A stretch of 35,049 nt of DNA. Origin: Tepidimonas sp. GTDB taxonomy: Bacteria; Pseudomonadota; Gammaproteobacteria; Burkholderiales; Burkholderiaceae_C. Both the position numbers and the translations under genes were made by a program. Below, one piece after another: positions 1-7,823 of the stretch (within the stretch, counting starts at the first letter, position 1; every line of letters begins with the position of its first letter). The notes below the pieces were generated by a model. The model made no database searches, was not told the DNA's origin, and saw only the letters and a program-made list of their open reading frames with translations. Location: positions 1-35,049 of the forward strand of contig NZ_JARJMT020000035.1 in NCBI RefSeq assembly GCF_029335975.1, read 5' to 3'.

Positions 1-1314
1 GGCACGGTCGGCCAAGCGCCGATCACGCCGGATTTTGCGCTGCGGCTGGCACATGCGGTCGGCCAGGTGCTCAAGCGCAGCGAGGCGCGCCCCACCGTGT
101 TGATTGGCAAGGACACGCGCATTTCTGGCTACATGTTGGAGTCGGCTCTGGAGTCGGGCTTCAATTCGGCCGGGGTGGATGTGGTGCTGCTCGGGCCGGT
201 GCCGACGCCGGCGGTAGCGTACCTGACGCGCGCACAGCGGGCCAGCCTGGGCGTTGTGATCAGTGCCAGCCACAACCCTTACCCAGACAATGGCATCAAG
301 TTTTTCAGTGCCCAGGGCACCAAGCTGCCCGACGAGTGGGAGCTGGCGGTGGAAGCGGCACTGGCGCAGCCCCCGGCGTGGGTGGAGTCGGCCGGATTGG
401 GTACGGCGCGGCGCCTTGGGGATGCCGCCGGGCGCTACATCGAGTTCTGTAAAAGCACCTTCGACCAGGACCTGAGCCTGCGCGGCCTCAAGGTCGTGAT
501 CGACGCGGCACACGGCGCGGCCTACCAGATCGCGCCGGCGGTGTTCCATGAGCTCGGCGCCGACGTGGTACCGGTTGGCTGCAGCCCCAACGGTCGCAAT
601 ATCAACGACGGTGTGGGTGCCACGCATCCGCAGACACTCGTCGCTGCGGTACGCGCGCATGGGGCCGACTTGGGGATTGCACTGGACGGTGACGCCGATC
701 GGTTGCAGATGGTGGACGCCAGTGGCCGCCTTTACGACGGCGACGAGCTGTTGTATGTGCTCGCGGACGACCGCCTGGGCCGCGATGAGGTGGTCCCGGG
801 CGTGGTCGGCACGCTGATGACGAACATGGCCATCGAGCAAGCGCTGGCCGCACGCGGCGTGCGACTGGAGCGTGCCAAGGTCGGCGACCGCTATGTGCTG
901 GAAGAGCTGCATCGCCATCACTGGCTGTTGGGCGGGGAGGGCTCGGGCCACTTGCTCATCCTGGACAAGCACACCACGGGCGACGGCATCGTCTCGGCGT
1001 TGCAGGTGCTGCAGGCCTGTCTGCGCCAGCAGCGCACGCTCGCGCAGGTGCTGCAGGGCGTGGAGCGCTTTCCGCAGGTGCTGCGCAATGTACGGCTGGC
1101 CCCAGGTGCGGACTGGCGTGCCAACCTTGGGCTGCAGCAAGCGCAGCGCGAGGCCGAGGCGGCGCTGGGCTCGGACGGCCGCGTGCTGATCCGCGCCAGC
1201 GGCACCGAGCCTGTGCTGCGCGTGATGGTAGAGGCGCGCCGCGCCGACGATGCCGAGCGCTGGGTCGCGCGGTTGGCCGAAGCAGCCCACGCAGGCAGAA
1301 CAGGTGTGGTCTGA
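1..1314 (+). CDS. glmM: Phosphoglucosamine mutase, 5' end missing
   Basis: GlmM isomerises glucosamine-6-phosphate to glucosamine-1-phosphate in the cytoplasm, on the way to UDP-GlcNAc for peptidoglycan and lipopolysaccharide. The reading frame is open from base 1 ([12 protein letters not shown]...), which is family sequence normally about 12-13 residues after the start, so only the extreme N terminus lies outside the window. All four alpha-D-phosphohexomutase landmarks are visible in order: the phosphoserine loop ISASHNP, the metal loop DGDADR, the sugar-binding GEGSGH, and the phosphate-binding [14 protein letters not shown] near the C terminus. The stop is TGA at 1312-1314. The gene looks intact and ordinary. 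In related bacteria it follows folP and ftsH, which would lie to the left. Downstream lies decayed DNA, so glmM is probably the last gene of its transcript. Confidence 0.96.
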   Translation, partial: GTVGQAPITPDFALRLAHAVGQVLKRSEARPTVLIGKDTRISGYMLESALESGFNSAGVDVVLLGPVPTPAVAYLTRAQRASLGVVISASHNPYPDNGIKFFSAQGTKLPDEWELAVEAALAQPPAWVESAGLGTARRLGDAAGRYIEFCKSTFDQDLSLRGLKVVIDAAHGAAYQIAPAVFHELGADVVPVGCSPNGRNINDGVGATHPQTLVAAVRAHGADLGIALDGDADRLQMVDASGRLYDGDELLYVLADDRLGRDEVVPGVVGTLMTNMAIEQALAARGVRLERAKVGDRYVLEELHRHHWLLGGEGSGHLLILDKHTTGDGIVSALQVLQACLRQQRTLAQVLQGVERFPQVLRNVRLAPGADWRANLGLQQAQREAEAALGSDGRVLIRASGTEPVLRVMVEARRADDAERWVARLAEAAHAGRTGVV

Positions 1315-1558
1315 ATACCTGTCGGACATGCGTGATGACGCCCAGGGCGCCAACCTTGCTCAGTGGTGGGTTTACTGGCTATCGCGGATCGCGCTGTTCG
1401 GTGGTGCCGTGGGTTTGCGCAGCGTCTGGAACACCCGAAGCCATTGGCCCGAAATCCGGTACGGGGTCCACGGGTGGAAATCCCTGGCGTCCGCGCTGCA
1501 TTAAATACGTTGCGAGCGTGACGATGGCCTGCAACTCCACGTCTGCGCCATGTACCGC
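1315..1558. other. Gene-free stretch, no recognised content
   Basis: About 240 bases between the glmM stop and the orfA remnant. Open frames cross it but none has recognisable protein sequence or a start with a ribosome binding site. It may be further decayed mobile-element DNA because it abuts the transposase remnant, but I recognise no terminal repeat and no terminator. Confidence 0.4.
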
Positions 1559-1750
1559 TCATACCCGCGAGAGCTCCATTTGCTCGGGCGTGACCGGCTT
1601 CGTCCCCGGCCCGTTGAGCTTGCCCGCATCCAATGCCTTGACCCAGCTCCTTCGCTACCACCCCTGCCGTCTGGCCAGCCTTCACGCGCTTGACCGCCAA
1701 CTCCCGAAATTCGGGCGTGGCGTGTATTCCTGCTTCGGTATCTTCCTCAA
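1559..1750 (-). pseudogene. Decayed IS3-family OrfA (transposase helix-turn-helix subunit) remnant
   Basis: Read on the minus strand from a TTG at 1750, three frames together spell an IS3-type OrfA: RKIPKQEYTP, then EFRELAVKRVKAGQTAGVVA plus KELG, then VKALDAGKLNGPGTKP and VTPEQMELSR, ending in a premature stop at 1559-1561. The first frame break fits a 5-base tandem duplication (ACGCC repeated) just before the EFREL codons. The second fits a deletion between two CTGGG copies, removing the turn of the helix-turn-helix that should lie between KELG and VKAL. A purine-rich GGAAGGAGAG lies upstream of the TTG. The C-terminal leucine zipper and the whole of orfB are absent. It cannot make a working transposase. 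The family call rests on recalled OrfA sequence patterns. Confidence 0.72.
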
Positions 1751-1828
1751 CTTACTCTCTCCTTCCAATCTACCGGGGCCTCATACCCCATCCCTTGGAA
1801 GACGAAATTTCGGGGAAGCTCACACCAC

Positions 1829-1915
1829 GGCTGGCAGATTGGTGTGACGGCCGAGTCGCTGGGGATCAGCCGTCAGAATTTGTGGGAGCGCATGAAGCGA
1901 CTCGGCATCCACTGA
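1829..1915 (+). pseudogene. Orphan C-terminal Fis-type helix-turn-helix fragment (NtrC-like regulator tail)
   Basis: The plus-strand frame ending at TGA 1913-1915 reads VTAESLGISRQNLWERMKRL then GIH. This is the typical last helix-turn-helix of sigma-54-dependent response regulators and other Fis-like proteins. Upstream the frame runs straight into the transposase-remnant region with no AAA+ domain or receiver domain, so only the last 25-29 codons of a former gene survive. An insertion or recombination event through the neighbouring IS element is the simplest cause. No start codon with a ribosome binding site is visible, so it is probably untranslated. Confidence 0.55.
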
Positions 1916-1937
1916 TGCTTCTGTTGGATGTCGCGGT

Positions 1938-2840
1938 TCAAACCTCCCGCCTCCACAGCGCCTGCCCAGCGCGGATCCGGCAGCCCGGCTCGACCCCGTC
2001 CGCCAGCCGCCACTGCGCTGGCACGAACAGGATGATCGTCGAGCCATGCTCGAACCATCCCATTTCCTGCCCGCGGCCCAGGCGCACATCGCAGGGCAGA
2101 TTGTGTGCGCCGCGCCAGCGCAGATGCAGCGTGATGTCGAGGAAGTGCAGCCGGATGCTGGCCACCAGGATCGCCGCCACCGGCACCAGTGCGATCGGGC
2201 TGCCGTCTGGCAGCGCCGCTTCGATCAGCGCGCGCTCGTTGCGGCAGAACAGCGCCGGGATGCGCCGCAGCGCCGGCGGGTTGACGTTGAAGACGTCCCC
2301 GTTGACGTAGCGCACGCGCTGCACATGCAGGTCGGCCGGGGCGTGGAAACGGTGGTACATCGTCGAGGTCAGCCGCAGCGTGACAAACCGCCCATTGGCG
2401 TGCACGGCCGCAGCTTCGGGGCCGATCAGGTCCTCCAGCCGGTACGGCATGCCTTTGGCCTGCCAGGCGGTGGTGCCGTGCACGTCGCCACAGGCGCCCA
2501 CAATGGCGTCGCACGGGCTGCACAGCACATTTGCGTCGGGGTCGAACGGGCGCGCGCCCTCGCGCAGCGCGCGCGTAAACACATCGCGCAGGCTGCGGTA
2601 TTCGGCGGCAGCGGCCTCGCTCAAATCCAGGTCGGCAAACAACCGCCAGATCGACAGCATGAATCGCGTCAGCGCTGGGCTGTCGATGCGGCTTAAGCGG
2701 CCCATCAGCAGCGTCAGCGCCACACGCGGCACATGGTTGGTCAAGGCGTAGTTCAGCGTCTCGTGCTGCAGCACGCGGTCGCGCCAAGCGCGCCAGCCAC
2801 GGGACGCCGCACCGATTTTCACAGGCGTGTCAAAGGCCAT
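1938..2840 (-). CDS. psd: Phosphatidylserine decarboxylase proenzyme
   Basis: Psd converts phosphatidylserine to phosphatidylethanolamine at the inner membrane and is a pyruvoyl enzyme that cleaves itself. The minus-strand frame from ATG 2838-2840 gives 300 residues, the normal proenzyme length. The self-cleavage site is visible near the C terminus as EHGSTIILF, the serine of GST becoming the pyruvoyl group of the small alpha chain. The conserved substrate-side segment YHRFHAP lies in the middle of the beta chain. A longer in-frame start exists at 3005, but the family-like sequence begins at MAFDTPVKIG and the longer start would run deep into the divergent aminotransferase gene. It is divergent from that aminotransferase with about 43 bases between starts. 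It opens a block of membrane-lipid genes. Confidence 0.93.
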   Translation of the reverse strand: MAFDTPVKIGAASRGWRAWRDRVLQHETLNYALTNHVPRVALTLLMGRLSRIDSPALTRFMLSIWRLFADLDLSEAAAAEYRSLRDVFTRALREGARPFDPDANVLCSPCDAIVGACGDVHGTTAWQAKGMPYRLEDLIGPEAAAVHANGRFVTLRLTSTMYHRFHAPADLHVQRVRYVNGDVFNVNPPALRRIPALFCRNERALIEAALPDGSPIALVPVAAILVASIRLHFLDITLHLRWRGAHNLPCDVRLGRGQEMGWFEHGSTIILFVPAQWRLADGVEPGCRIRAGQALWRREV

Positions 2841-2864
2841 GCGTACAACTGTCGCCGAACCTGT

Positions 2865-2880
2865 TGAAAGAATGGTGACA
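2865..2880 (-). promoter_or_regulatory. Weak PhoB-box-like pair upstream of psd
   Basis: On the minus strand TGTCA (2880-2876) is followed 11 bases later by TTTCA (2869-2865), the pitch of a PhoB direct repeat but with one mismatch in the second half. No convincing -10 follows. Marked because better boxes occur at two other lipid promoters nearby. It could well be chance. Confidence 0.2.
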
Positions 2881-2883
2881 ACG

Positions 2884-4605
2884 ATGATCGAACCGACCTG
2901 GTTGGGGGCTGCAGCGGCACTGGCCGCGGCACCGTGGGGTTGGCAGCGGCTGCGCCTGTCGCGTGCCAAGCATCCGTCGCTGGCCGGGCACCAGCGTATG
3001 GCCAAGCGTGTGGCCCGCTGGCTACCTGGCTATGCGCTGCAGGCGCCGCAGGCGTTTGCGCTGGACGGTGCCCCGGATCATGTGCTGCAGGCACGCTTAC
3101 AGGGCTGGCAGGCGCTATCGCAACGCCTGCGCGCTGCCGCGCCGCAGACGTTGGCGCTGACCGCGCAGGCACGCGAAGGTATGCCGGATCTGCGCCTGAC
3201 TGGGCGCTACCGCGTGCCTTATCCCTTCGCTGAGCTGGCGCGCGAGCTGCCGGTGGGGGCGTTTTGGGCACGCAATGACGGTCCGTGGCTGATCGACCTC
3301 GACGGCAACCGTTTCCTCGACTTGACTGGCTCCTACGGCGTCAACGTGCTGGGGCTGGACTTCTACAAGGACACGATGGAAGAGGGCGCACGCCTGGGGG
3401 CGGCGCTGGGCCCGGTGCTGGGCGGTCTGCACCCATGCGTGGCCGACAATGTCGCGCGGCTCAAGGCCCTCAGCGGCCTCGATGATGTAACGTTTCATAT
3501 GTCCGGCACCGAGGCGGTGATGCAGGCGGTGCGGCTGGCGCGCTACCACACCGGGCGGCGCTACGTGGTGCGCTTTGCTGGCGCCTACCACGGTTGGTGG
3601 GAGGATGTGCAGCCCGGGCCTGGCAACCCGTTGCCGCCGCGCGAGACTTATACGCTGGCCGAGATGAGCGAGGCGACCCTGGAGGTGCTGCGCACCCGGC
3701 GTGACATTGCTTGCGTGCTGGTCAACCCGCTACAGGCCCTGCACCCCAACCGCGCCGCCCCGAGCGACTCCACGCTCGCCAGCGGCACGCGCGCAGCGGG
3801 CTTTGACCGCGAAAGGTACACGCGCTGGCTGCAGCGCCTGCGCGAGGCTTGCACTGAAGCCGGCATCGCGCTGATCTTCGATGAGGTGTTCGTTGGCTTT
3901 CGACTGGCCTTGGGCGGTGCACAGGCGTACTTTGGCGTGCAGGCTGACCTCGTTTGCTATGGCAAAACACTGGGTGGTGGTCTACCCGTTGGCGTGGTAT
4001 GTGGCAAGCGGCGATGGATGGAGCGCTTCCGTCCCGAGCATCCGGCCGACCTGTGTTTTGCGCGCGGCACCTTCAACGCGCATCCCTATGTGATGGGCGC
4101 CATGAACGCCTTCCTGCGTGCGCTGGAGCGTCCGCAGGTGCGTGCCGCCTACGACGGCCTAGACGAGCGCTGGCGCGCGCGCGAGCGACGCTTCAACGCG
4201 GCGCTGGAGGCCGCTGGCGTGCCAGTGCGGGTGGCCGGGCTATCATCCATCTGGACGGTGCTCTACACCCAGCCGGGGCGCTACAACTGGTTACTGCAGT
4301 ATTACCTGCGCGATGCCGGGCTGGCGCTGAGCTGGGTGGGCACCGGGCGCCTCATCTTCCCAATAGCGCTGGAGGAGGCCGTGTTCGAGGAAGCGTTGCA
4401 GCGCTTTGTCCGCGCTTGCCACCTGATGCAGGCCGATGGCTGGTGGTGGCGCGACGAGACCCTGCCGAACACGGCCTGGGCCAAGCGCCTGCGCCGCAGT
4501 CTGCTGCGCGAGGCGCTGGCCGCTTGGCTCAGCCGGCGCGAGGATGGCCCGGATCGAGCAGCTGACCGCGCAGCAGATACAGCGGCGCGCGGTGGTACAG
4601 CTTGA
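2884..4605 (+). CDS. Class-III PLP-dependent aminotransferase (glutamate-1-semialdehyde aminomutase-like)
   Basis: A 573-residue fold-type I, class-III aminotransferase, reaction unknown. The PLP lysine sits in LVCYGKTLGGGLPVG (Lys361 from this start), preceded by the cofactor-ring aspartate in FDEVFVGFRLALGG; SGTEAVMQAVRLARYHTGR is the class-III PLP phosphate segment. The protein exceeds usual GSAM (about 430 residues) because of an N-terminal extension of about 130 residues and a C-terminal tail. The extension starts with a hydrophobic alanine-rich run that might anchor it to the membrane. In-frame starts at 2827, 2839 and 2872 are possible; 2884 and 2872 avoid overlap with psd, and none has a strong ribosome binding site. 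It is not likely to be HemL, which lacks these extensions. Its 3' end overlaps the convergent Mpo1-like gene by 77 bases. The setting suggests an amino group for a lipid head group or long-chain base, which is inference only. Confidence 0.85.
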   Translation: MIEPTWLGAAAALAAAPWGWQRLRLSRAKHPSLAGHQRMAKRVARWLPGYALQAPQAFALDGAPDHVLQARLQGWQALSQRLRAAAPQTLALTAQAREGMPDLRLTGRYRVPYPFAELARELPVGAFWARNDGPWLIDLDGNRFLDLTGSYGVNVLGLDFYKDTMEEGARLGAALGPVLGGLHPCVADNVARLKALSGLDDVTFHMSGTEAVMQAVRLARYHTGRRYVVRFAGAYHGWWEDVQPGPGNPLPPRETYTLAEMSEATLEVLRTRRDIACVLVNPLQALHPNRAAPSDSTLASGTRAAGFDRERYTRWLQRLREACTEAGIALIFDEVFVGFRLALGGAQAYFGVQADLVCYGKTLGGGLPVGVVCGKRRWMERFRPEHPADLCFARGTFNAHPYVMGAMNAFLRALERPQVRAAYDGLDERWRARERRFNAALEAAGVPVRVAGLSSIWTVLYTQPGRYNWLLQYYLRDAGLALSWVGTGRLIFPIALEEAVFEEALQRFVRACHLMQADGWWWRDETLPNTAWAKRLRRSLLREALAAWLSRREDGPDRAADRAADTAARGGTA

Positions 4606-5140
4606 TGTCGTGGAATGGGTCGGTGACGATTTTCGTTACCCAGACGAGACCGGTGTAGAGGTCTTTCTCGACCCACAATTGCAGCACCCGCACCAGCAGG
4701 CCGCCGATACCAATGGCGAACCACAGCCAGCCCACGTTATGCCAAAAGCCACGCCAGTCCTCGTGCGGCTGCAACCATCCGAAGGCCGTTGGGTCCCACA
4801 CCAGCAGCAGGGGTGAGGCGGCCCACACCGCCATCAGCACCACTTTGCGCCGCAGGTTGTAGCCGACCTTGACCGCCTCCTTGTACTCGTGCGTAACTTG
4901 GTTGACGTGGTCATAGCCCTTCGGCTCGAAGAAAAAGTGCCCCGATTGGCGCGTCACCATCGAGATGCCCCAGGCGATCAAGGCTGCGGTGGCTGGATCC
5001 CGGAATAGCCAGGCGTAGGCGAGCACGAAGCTGATTGCACTGATGAAATGCAGCGTCTGGTTGATGCGGCTTTGATGGTAGTAGCGGTGGTCATCCCATC
5101 GTTGCTCATGCAGCGTATTCAAAAAGCGTTTCAACATCAT
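4529..5140 (-). CDS. Mpo1-like (DUF962-type) integral membrane protein
   Basis: A 203-residue membrane protein with several hydrophobic segments (about residues 30-60, 95-115 and 133-155). Near the N terminus it has YHQSRINQTLH, which fits the YHxxxxNxxxH signature I associate with the Mpo1/YGL010w family, followed by SGHFFFEPKG and further histidines in HEYKE and FHDIKLYHRAP. Yeast Mpo1 is an iron-dependent dioxygenase that shortens 2-hydroxy fatty acids by one carbon in the endoplasmic reticulum. Whether this bacterial relative does the same is unknown. The start ATG at 5138-5140 has GAGGA about 8 bases upstream. The gene converges on and overlaps the aminotransferase 3' end, and it is divergent from the glycosyltransferase, sharing a 170-base control region with it. 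Confidence 0.7.
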   Translation of the reverse strand: MMLKRFLNTLHEQRWDDHRYYHQSRINQTLHFISAISFVLAYAWLFRDPATAALIAWGISMVTRQSGHFFFEPKGYDHVNQVTHEYKEAVKVGYNLRRKVVLMAVWAASPLLLVWDPTAFGWLQPHEDWRGFWHNVGWLWFAIGIGGLLVRVLQLWVEKDLYTGLVWVTKIVTDPFHDIKLYHRAPLYLLRGQLLDPGHPRAG

Positions 5141-5233
5141 TGTGGGTCCTCATCCAGGGGAGACAGGGGAGCGGAACTGCGTGTGCCAGGCAGGCATGAC
5201 GGGCCCGGCGAGTGTCATGGTTGCGACATCGTG

Positions 5234-5249
5234 TGACGCCACGGTGACG
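5234..5249 (-). promoter_or_regulatory. Possible PhoB box facing the Mpo1-like gene
   Basis: On the minus strand CGTCA (5249-5245) recurs exactly 11 bases later (5238-5234), each one mismatch from TGTCA. It points toward the Mpo1-like gene and lies in the control region shared with the glycosyltransferase. No good -10 is visible at the expected distance. Confidence 0.3.
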
Positions 5250-5268
5250 TCCACGCCCGCAGCACGGA

Positions 5269-5285
5269 CTGTCATATGCGTGTCG
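5269..5285 (+). promoter_or_regulatory. PhoB box upstream of the GT4 glycosyltransferase
   Basis: CTGTCAT begins at 5269 and GTGTCGC follows at an 11-base pitch (TGTCA 5270-5274, TGTCG 5281-5285). This closely matches the direct-repeat PhoB site and its spacing. By analogy with the pstS promoter, where the -10 starts 16 bases after the second repeat starts, the -10 would lie at about 5297-5302, where the match to TATAAT is poor, as is usual for activator-dependent promoters. The start codon is only 25 bases past the box. Confidence 0.6.
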
Positions 5286-5310
5286 CACGCTGTGGCCAAG
5301 CTCACCGGTC

Positions 5311-6561
5311 ATGGATGCACGCCTAACGATCGAGAGATTTCCGCCACGCCGTGCGCTGCTGCGCGTCTCGGTGGTTACCGAAACCTTCCCACCCGAAATC
5401 AACGGCGTGGCAACGACAGTGGAGCGGCTGGTGCGTGGGCTGCAGTTGCGCGACCACGATGTGCAGGTGGTTCGGCCGCGCCAGGCAGCCGACGCCTACG
5501 ACCACGACGGCAGTCGCTTAGGGCTGGAGCAGGTCCTCACGCGCGGCCTGCCCATCCCGCGCTACCCTCAGTTGCGCATGGGGTTGCCGGCGCAGCGTGC
5601 GCTACAAGCGCTGTGGATGCGCCGCCGGCCTGACCTGGTGCACATCGCCACCGAAGGGCCGCTGGGATGGTCGGCGCTGCGCATCGCGCGCAAGCTGCAG
5701 CTGCCGATCAGCACGGACTTTCGCACCCACTTCGATGCCTACAGCGAACACTATGGTGTGGGCTGGCTGCGCCGCTCGGTGCAAGCCTACCTGCGGCGCT
5801 TTCATAACCACGCGGACTGCACGCTGGTGCCCACTGAGGGCCTGAGCCAGCAACTGCGCGCGGCGGGATTCGAGCGGCTGATCGTCGTGCAGCGCGGGGT
5901 AGACACACAACGCTTCACCCCAGCGCTGCGCCACCCAGCGTTGCGTGCGGTCTGGGGCGTGCAAGATGGCGAGCGTGTGCTGTTGTATGTGGGCCGTCTG
6001 GCGCCGGAGAAAAACTTGGCACTGCTGGTCAACGCCTACGAGGCCATGCGCGCCGCAGCGCCGAACTGGCGACTGGTGGTGGTGGGCGACGGGCCGCAGC
6101 GCGCCTGGTTGACACAGCGTTGCCCGCAGGCGGTGCTGCTGGGAGCGTTGACCGGCGAGTCGCTGGCCCAGGCCTATGCCAACGGCGACTTGTTGGTCTT
6201 TCCCAGCCTGACGGAGACTTACGGCAACGTGACGCTGGAGGCATTGGCCAGCGGCCTGCCGGTGCTGGCCTTTGACTACGCCGCAGCGGCCGAGGTGGTG
6301 CGCCAGGGTGACAGTGGCCTGTTGGCGCCGGTGGGAGATGCAGATGCTTTCCTGCAGCTCGCCCGCGCGGCGGCCGTCGACGAGATGCTGCTGCAGCGGC
6401 TGCGCACCGGCGCGGTGCAAGCAGTGCAGCACTTGAGCTGGGAGCGCATCGTCGAGCAGGTGGAGTCGATTTGGCTGCGGTTGTTGGCGGCGCACGCGGC
6501 CGGGCCGGCAGTGGTCAAGTCCTCCCCGTGGTGGGACGGTCTGCCCGCCACCGGCGCGTGA
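5311..6561 (+). CDS. GT4-family glycosyltransferase, probable diacylglycerol glycosyltransferase (Agt/MgtA-like)
   Basis: A 416-residue retaining GT-B enzyme. The N-terminal acceptor domain starts RVSVVTETFPPEINGVATTV, as in the MgtA/PimB-like branch of GT4. The donor domain shows YVGRLAPEKNLALLV and the E-x7-E nucleotide-sugar motif FPSLTETYGNVTLEALASG. Members of this branch put hexose, glucuronate or mannose on diacylglycerol or phosphatidylinositol. In alphaproteobacteria such an enzyme (Agt) acts with PlcP to replace phospholipid by glycolipid when phosphate is short. Here a PlcP-like gene lies 2 kb away and a PhoB box sits directly upstream, so I infer an Agt role; sugar and acceptor are not readable from sequence. 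The ATG at 5311 has no ribosome binding site and would lie at or next to the predicted transcript start. The 3' end overlaps the convergent lplT-like gene by 47 bases. Confidence 0.82.
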   Translation: MDARLTIERFPPRRALLRVSVVTETFPPEINGVATTVERLVRGLQLRDHDVQVVRPRQAADAYDHDGSRLGLEQVLTRGLPIPRYPQLRMGLPAQRALQALWMRRRPDLVHIATEGPLGWSALRIARKLQLPISTDFRTHFDAYSEHYGVGWLRRSVQAYLRRFHNHADCTLVPTEGLSQQLRAAGFERLIVVQRGVDTQRFTPALRHPALRAVWGVQDGERVLLYVGRLAPEKNLALLVNAYEAMRAAAPNWRLVVVGDGPQRAWLTQRCPQAVLLGALTGESLAQAYANGDLLVFPSLTETYGNVTLEALASGLPVLAFDYAAAAEVVRQGDSGLLAPVGDADAFLQLARAAAVDEMLLQRLRTGAVQAVQHLSWERIVEQVESIWLRLLAAHAAGPAVVKSSPWWDGLPATGA

Positions 6562-7789
6562 GCGCCCACAGCAGCGCCAGTCCCAGCGCCATCACCGCAC
6601 CAAGCGCGGACAGCAGCGGCACCAACGGCCAGTCGGCGTGCATCGCCAAGGCGAGTGCCCCCAACATGACCAGCACGCTGGCGTTCTCGTTGAAGCCCTG
6701 GATGGCGATCGACTGCCCCGGCTGCAATAACCGGTGGCCGCGATACTGCAACAGCGCATTCATCGGCACCACGAGCATCCCCCCCAGCGCCCCGATGATG
6801 AGCAGCCCCGACACCGCCAAATCCAGCCTTCGGGCATGCACGGCCACTGCCAGCAGCATCCCCAGCGCCACCCCGAGAGGCAAAACGCGCCAGGCCCTGC
6901 GCAGTTCCACCCGACGCGCCACCCACATCGCGCCGGCCACCACACCCAGCGCAACAGTGGCCTGTAGATAGGCCGCTTGCGACAGTGGCAATCCCAGCCG
7001 CAACTCGGCCCAACGCAGCACGGCGATCTGCATCAATGCGCCAAAGCCCCAGAACCACGTCGTCACCGCCAGCGACAGCCCGCCGAGCGGGTCCCGCCAC
7101 AGGCGCAGGTTGTCTCGCCAAAAGCGTGGCCACAGCGCTGGCCAGTCGCCCAGCCGCAGCACACGCCGTGCCGGCCGGGATGGGATGTGGCGGTTGCACC
7201 AGGCCGCCAGCCCATACAGCGACAGCACCGCTGCAAACGCTGGCAGCAGCGCCGTCGTGGTCAGCCAACCGTGCAGCCCCAGCGACGCAGGCGCGTGTGG
7301 CGACTGCCAGGTTGGCGACACCCACCAGCCACCCAGCGCGGTGCCCAGTAGCACTGACAACACCACCGAGACTTCCACCCAGCCGTTGGCGGCCACCAAA
7401 TCGCGTCCCGGTGTCGACTCGGTGATCCAGCCATATTTGGCTGGCGCGTACAACGCCGCCGCCAGCCCCAAGAGCGCGAAAGCCGCCAATGGGTGCGCAC
7501 CTGCCAGCAGGGCCACCACCGCTGCTGCCTTCAGCGCATTCATACGCCCCATCAGTACGTTCTTGCGCACGGCATCGGCCCAGGCACCGGCCACCGGCGC
7601 GAGCAGCACATAGCTCCAGGTAAAGGCAAACTTCAGCAGCGGGGCCCACCACTGTGGGTGGCGCTGCTCCTGTAGATAGGCGATCGCGACGATCAGCACC
7701 GCATGGTCGGCCAGCCCTGAGAGGAACTGCGCCGCCAGCAACCAAAAAAAACCCGCTGGCATGGGGGCTGCAGTCTGGCCAGGCTGCAT
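6515..7789 (-). CDS. lplT: Lysophospholipid transporter LplT-like (MFS)
   Basis: A 424-residue major facilitator protein with about 12 hydrophobic segments. It opens FFWLLAAQFLSGLADHAVLI and has the LplT-type loop ALYAPAKYGWITESTPGRDL followed by NGWVEVSVVLSVLLG. In E. coli LplT flips lysophospholipids across the inner membrane for re-acylation by Aas, and lplT and aas are adjacent. No aas is next to it here. Its neighbours make or break membrane lipids, so it may retrieve lyso-lipids produced by remodelling, or carry lyso-ornithine lipid; both are inference. The ATG at 7787-7789 faces a 143-base region shared with olsB. The stop at 6515-6517 lies inside the glycosyltransferase 3' end. Confidence 0.85.
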   Translation of the reverse strand: MQPGQTAAPMPAGFFWLLAAQFLSGLADHAVLIVAIAYLQEQRHPQWWAPLLKFAFTWSYVLLAPVAGAWADAVRKNVLMGRMNALKAAAVVALLAGAHPLAAFALLGLAAALYAPAKYGWITESTPGRDLVAANGWVEVSVVLSVLLGTALGGWWVSPTWQSPHAPASLGLHGWLTTTALLPAFAAVLSLYGLAAWCNRHIPSRPARRVLRLGDWPALWPRFWRDNLRLWRDPLGGLSLAVTTWFWGFGALMQIAVLRWAELRLGLPLSQAAYLQATVALGVVAGAMWVARRVELRRAWRVLPLGVALGMLLAVAVHARRLDLAVSGLLIIGALGGMLVVPMNALLQYRGHRLLQPGQSIAIQGFNENASVLVMLGALALAMHADWPLVPLLSALGAVMALGLALLWALTRRWRADRPTTGRT

Positions 7790-7823
7790 GACATGCGCAT
7801 GAAGCCTGTGGTTTTGCGCCCGG

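Noticed and set aside
1332-2310. Plus-strand open frames across 1.3-2.3 kb
   Set aside because: They have no domain sequence and overlap the transposase remnant and psd on the other strand.
2850-2866. CTGTCG...CTGTTG as a PhoB box before the aminotransferase
   Set aside because: The repeat pitch is 12 bases, not 11, and the second half is poor.
2841-3005. Longer psd start at 3005
   Set aside because: It would overlap the divergent aminotransferase and add sequence unlike Psd; family sequence starts at 2840.
2884-4605. Aminotransferase as HemL (glutamate-1-semialdehyde aminomutase)
   Set aside because: The protein is about 140 residues too long and sits among lipid genes with no tetrapyrrole gene nearby; similarity is confined to the class-III core.
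5602-6495. 297-codon minus-strand frame opposite the glycosyltransferase
   Set aside because: No recognisable domain; the plus-strand GT4 motifs explain the region.
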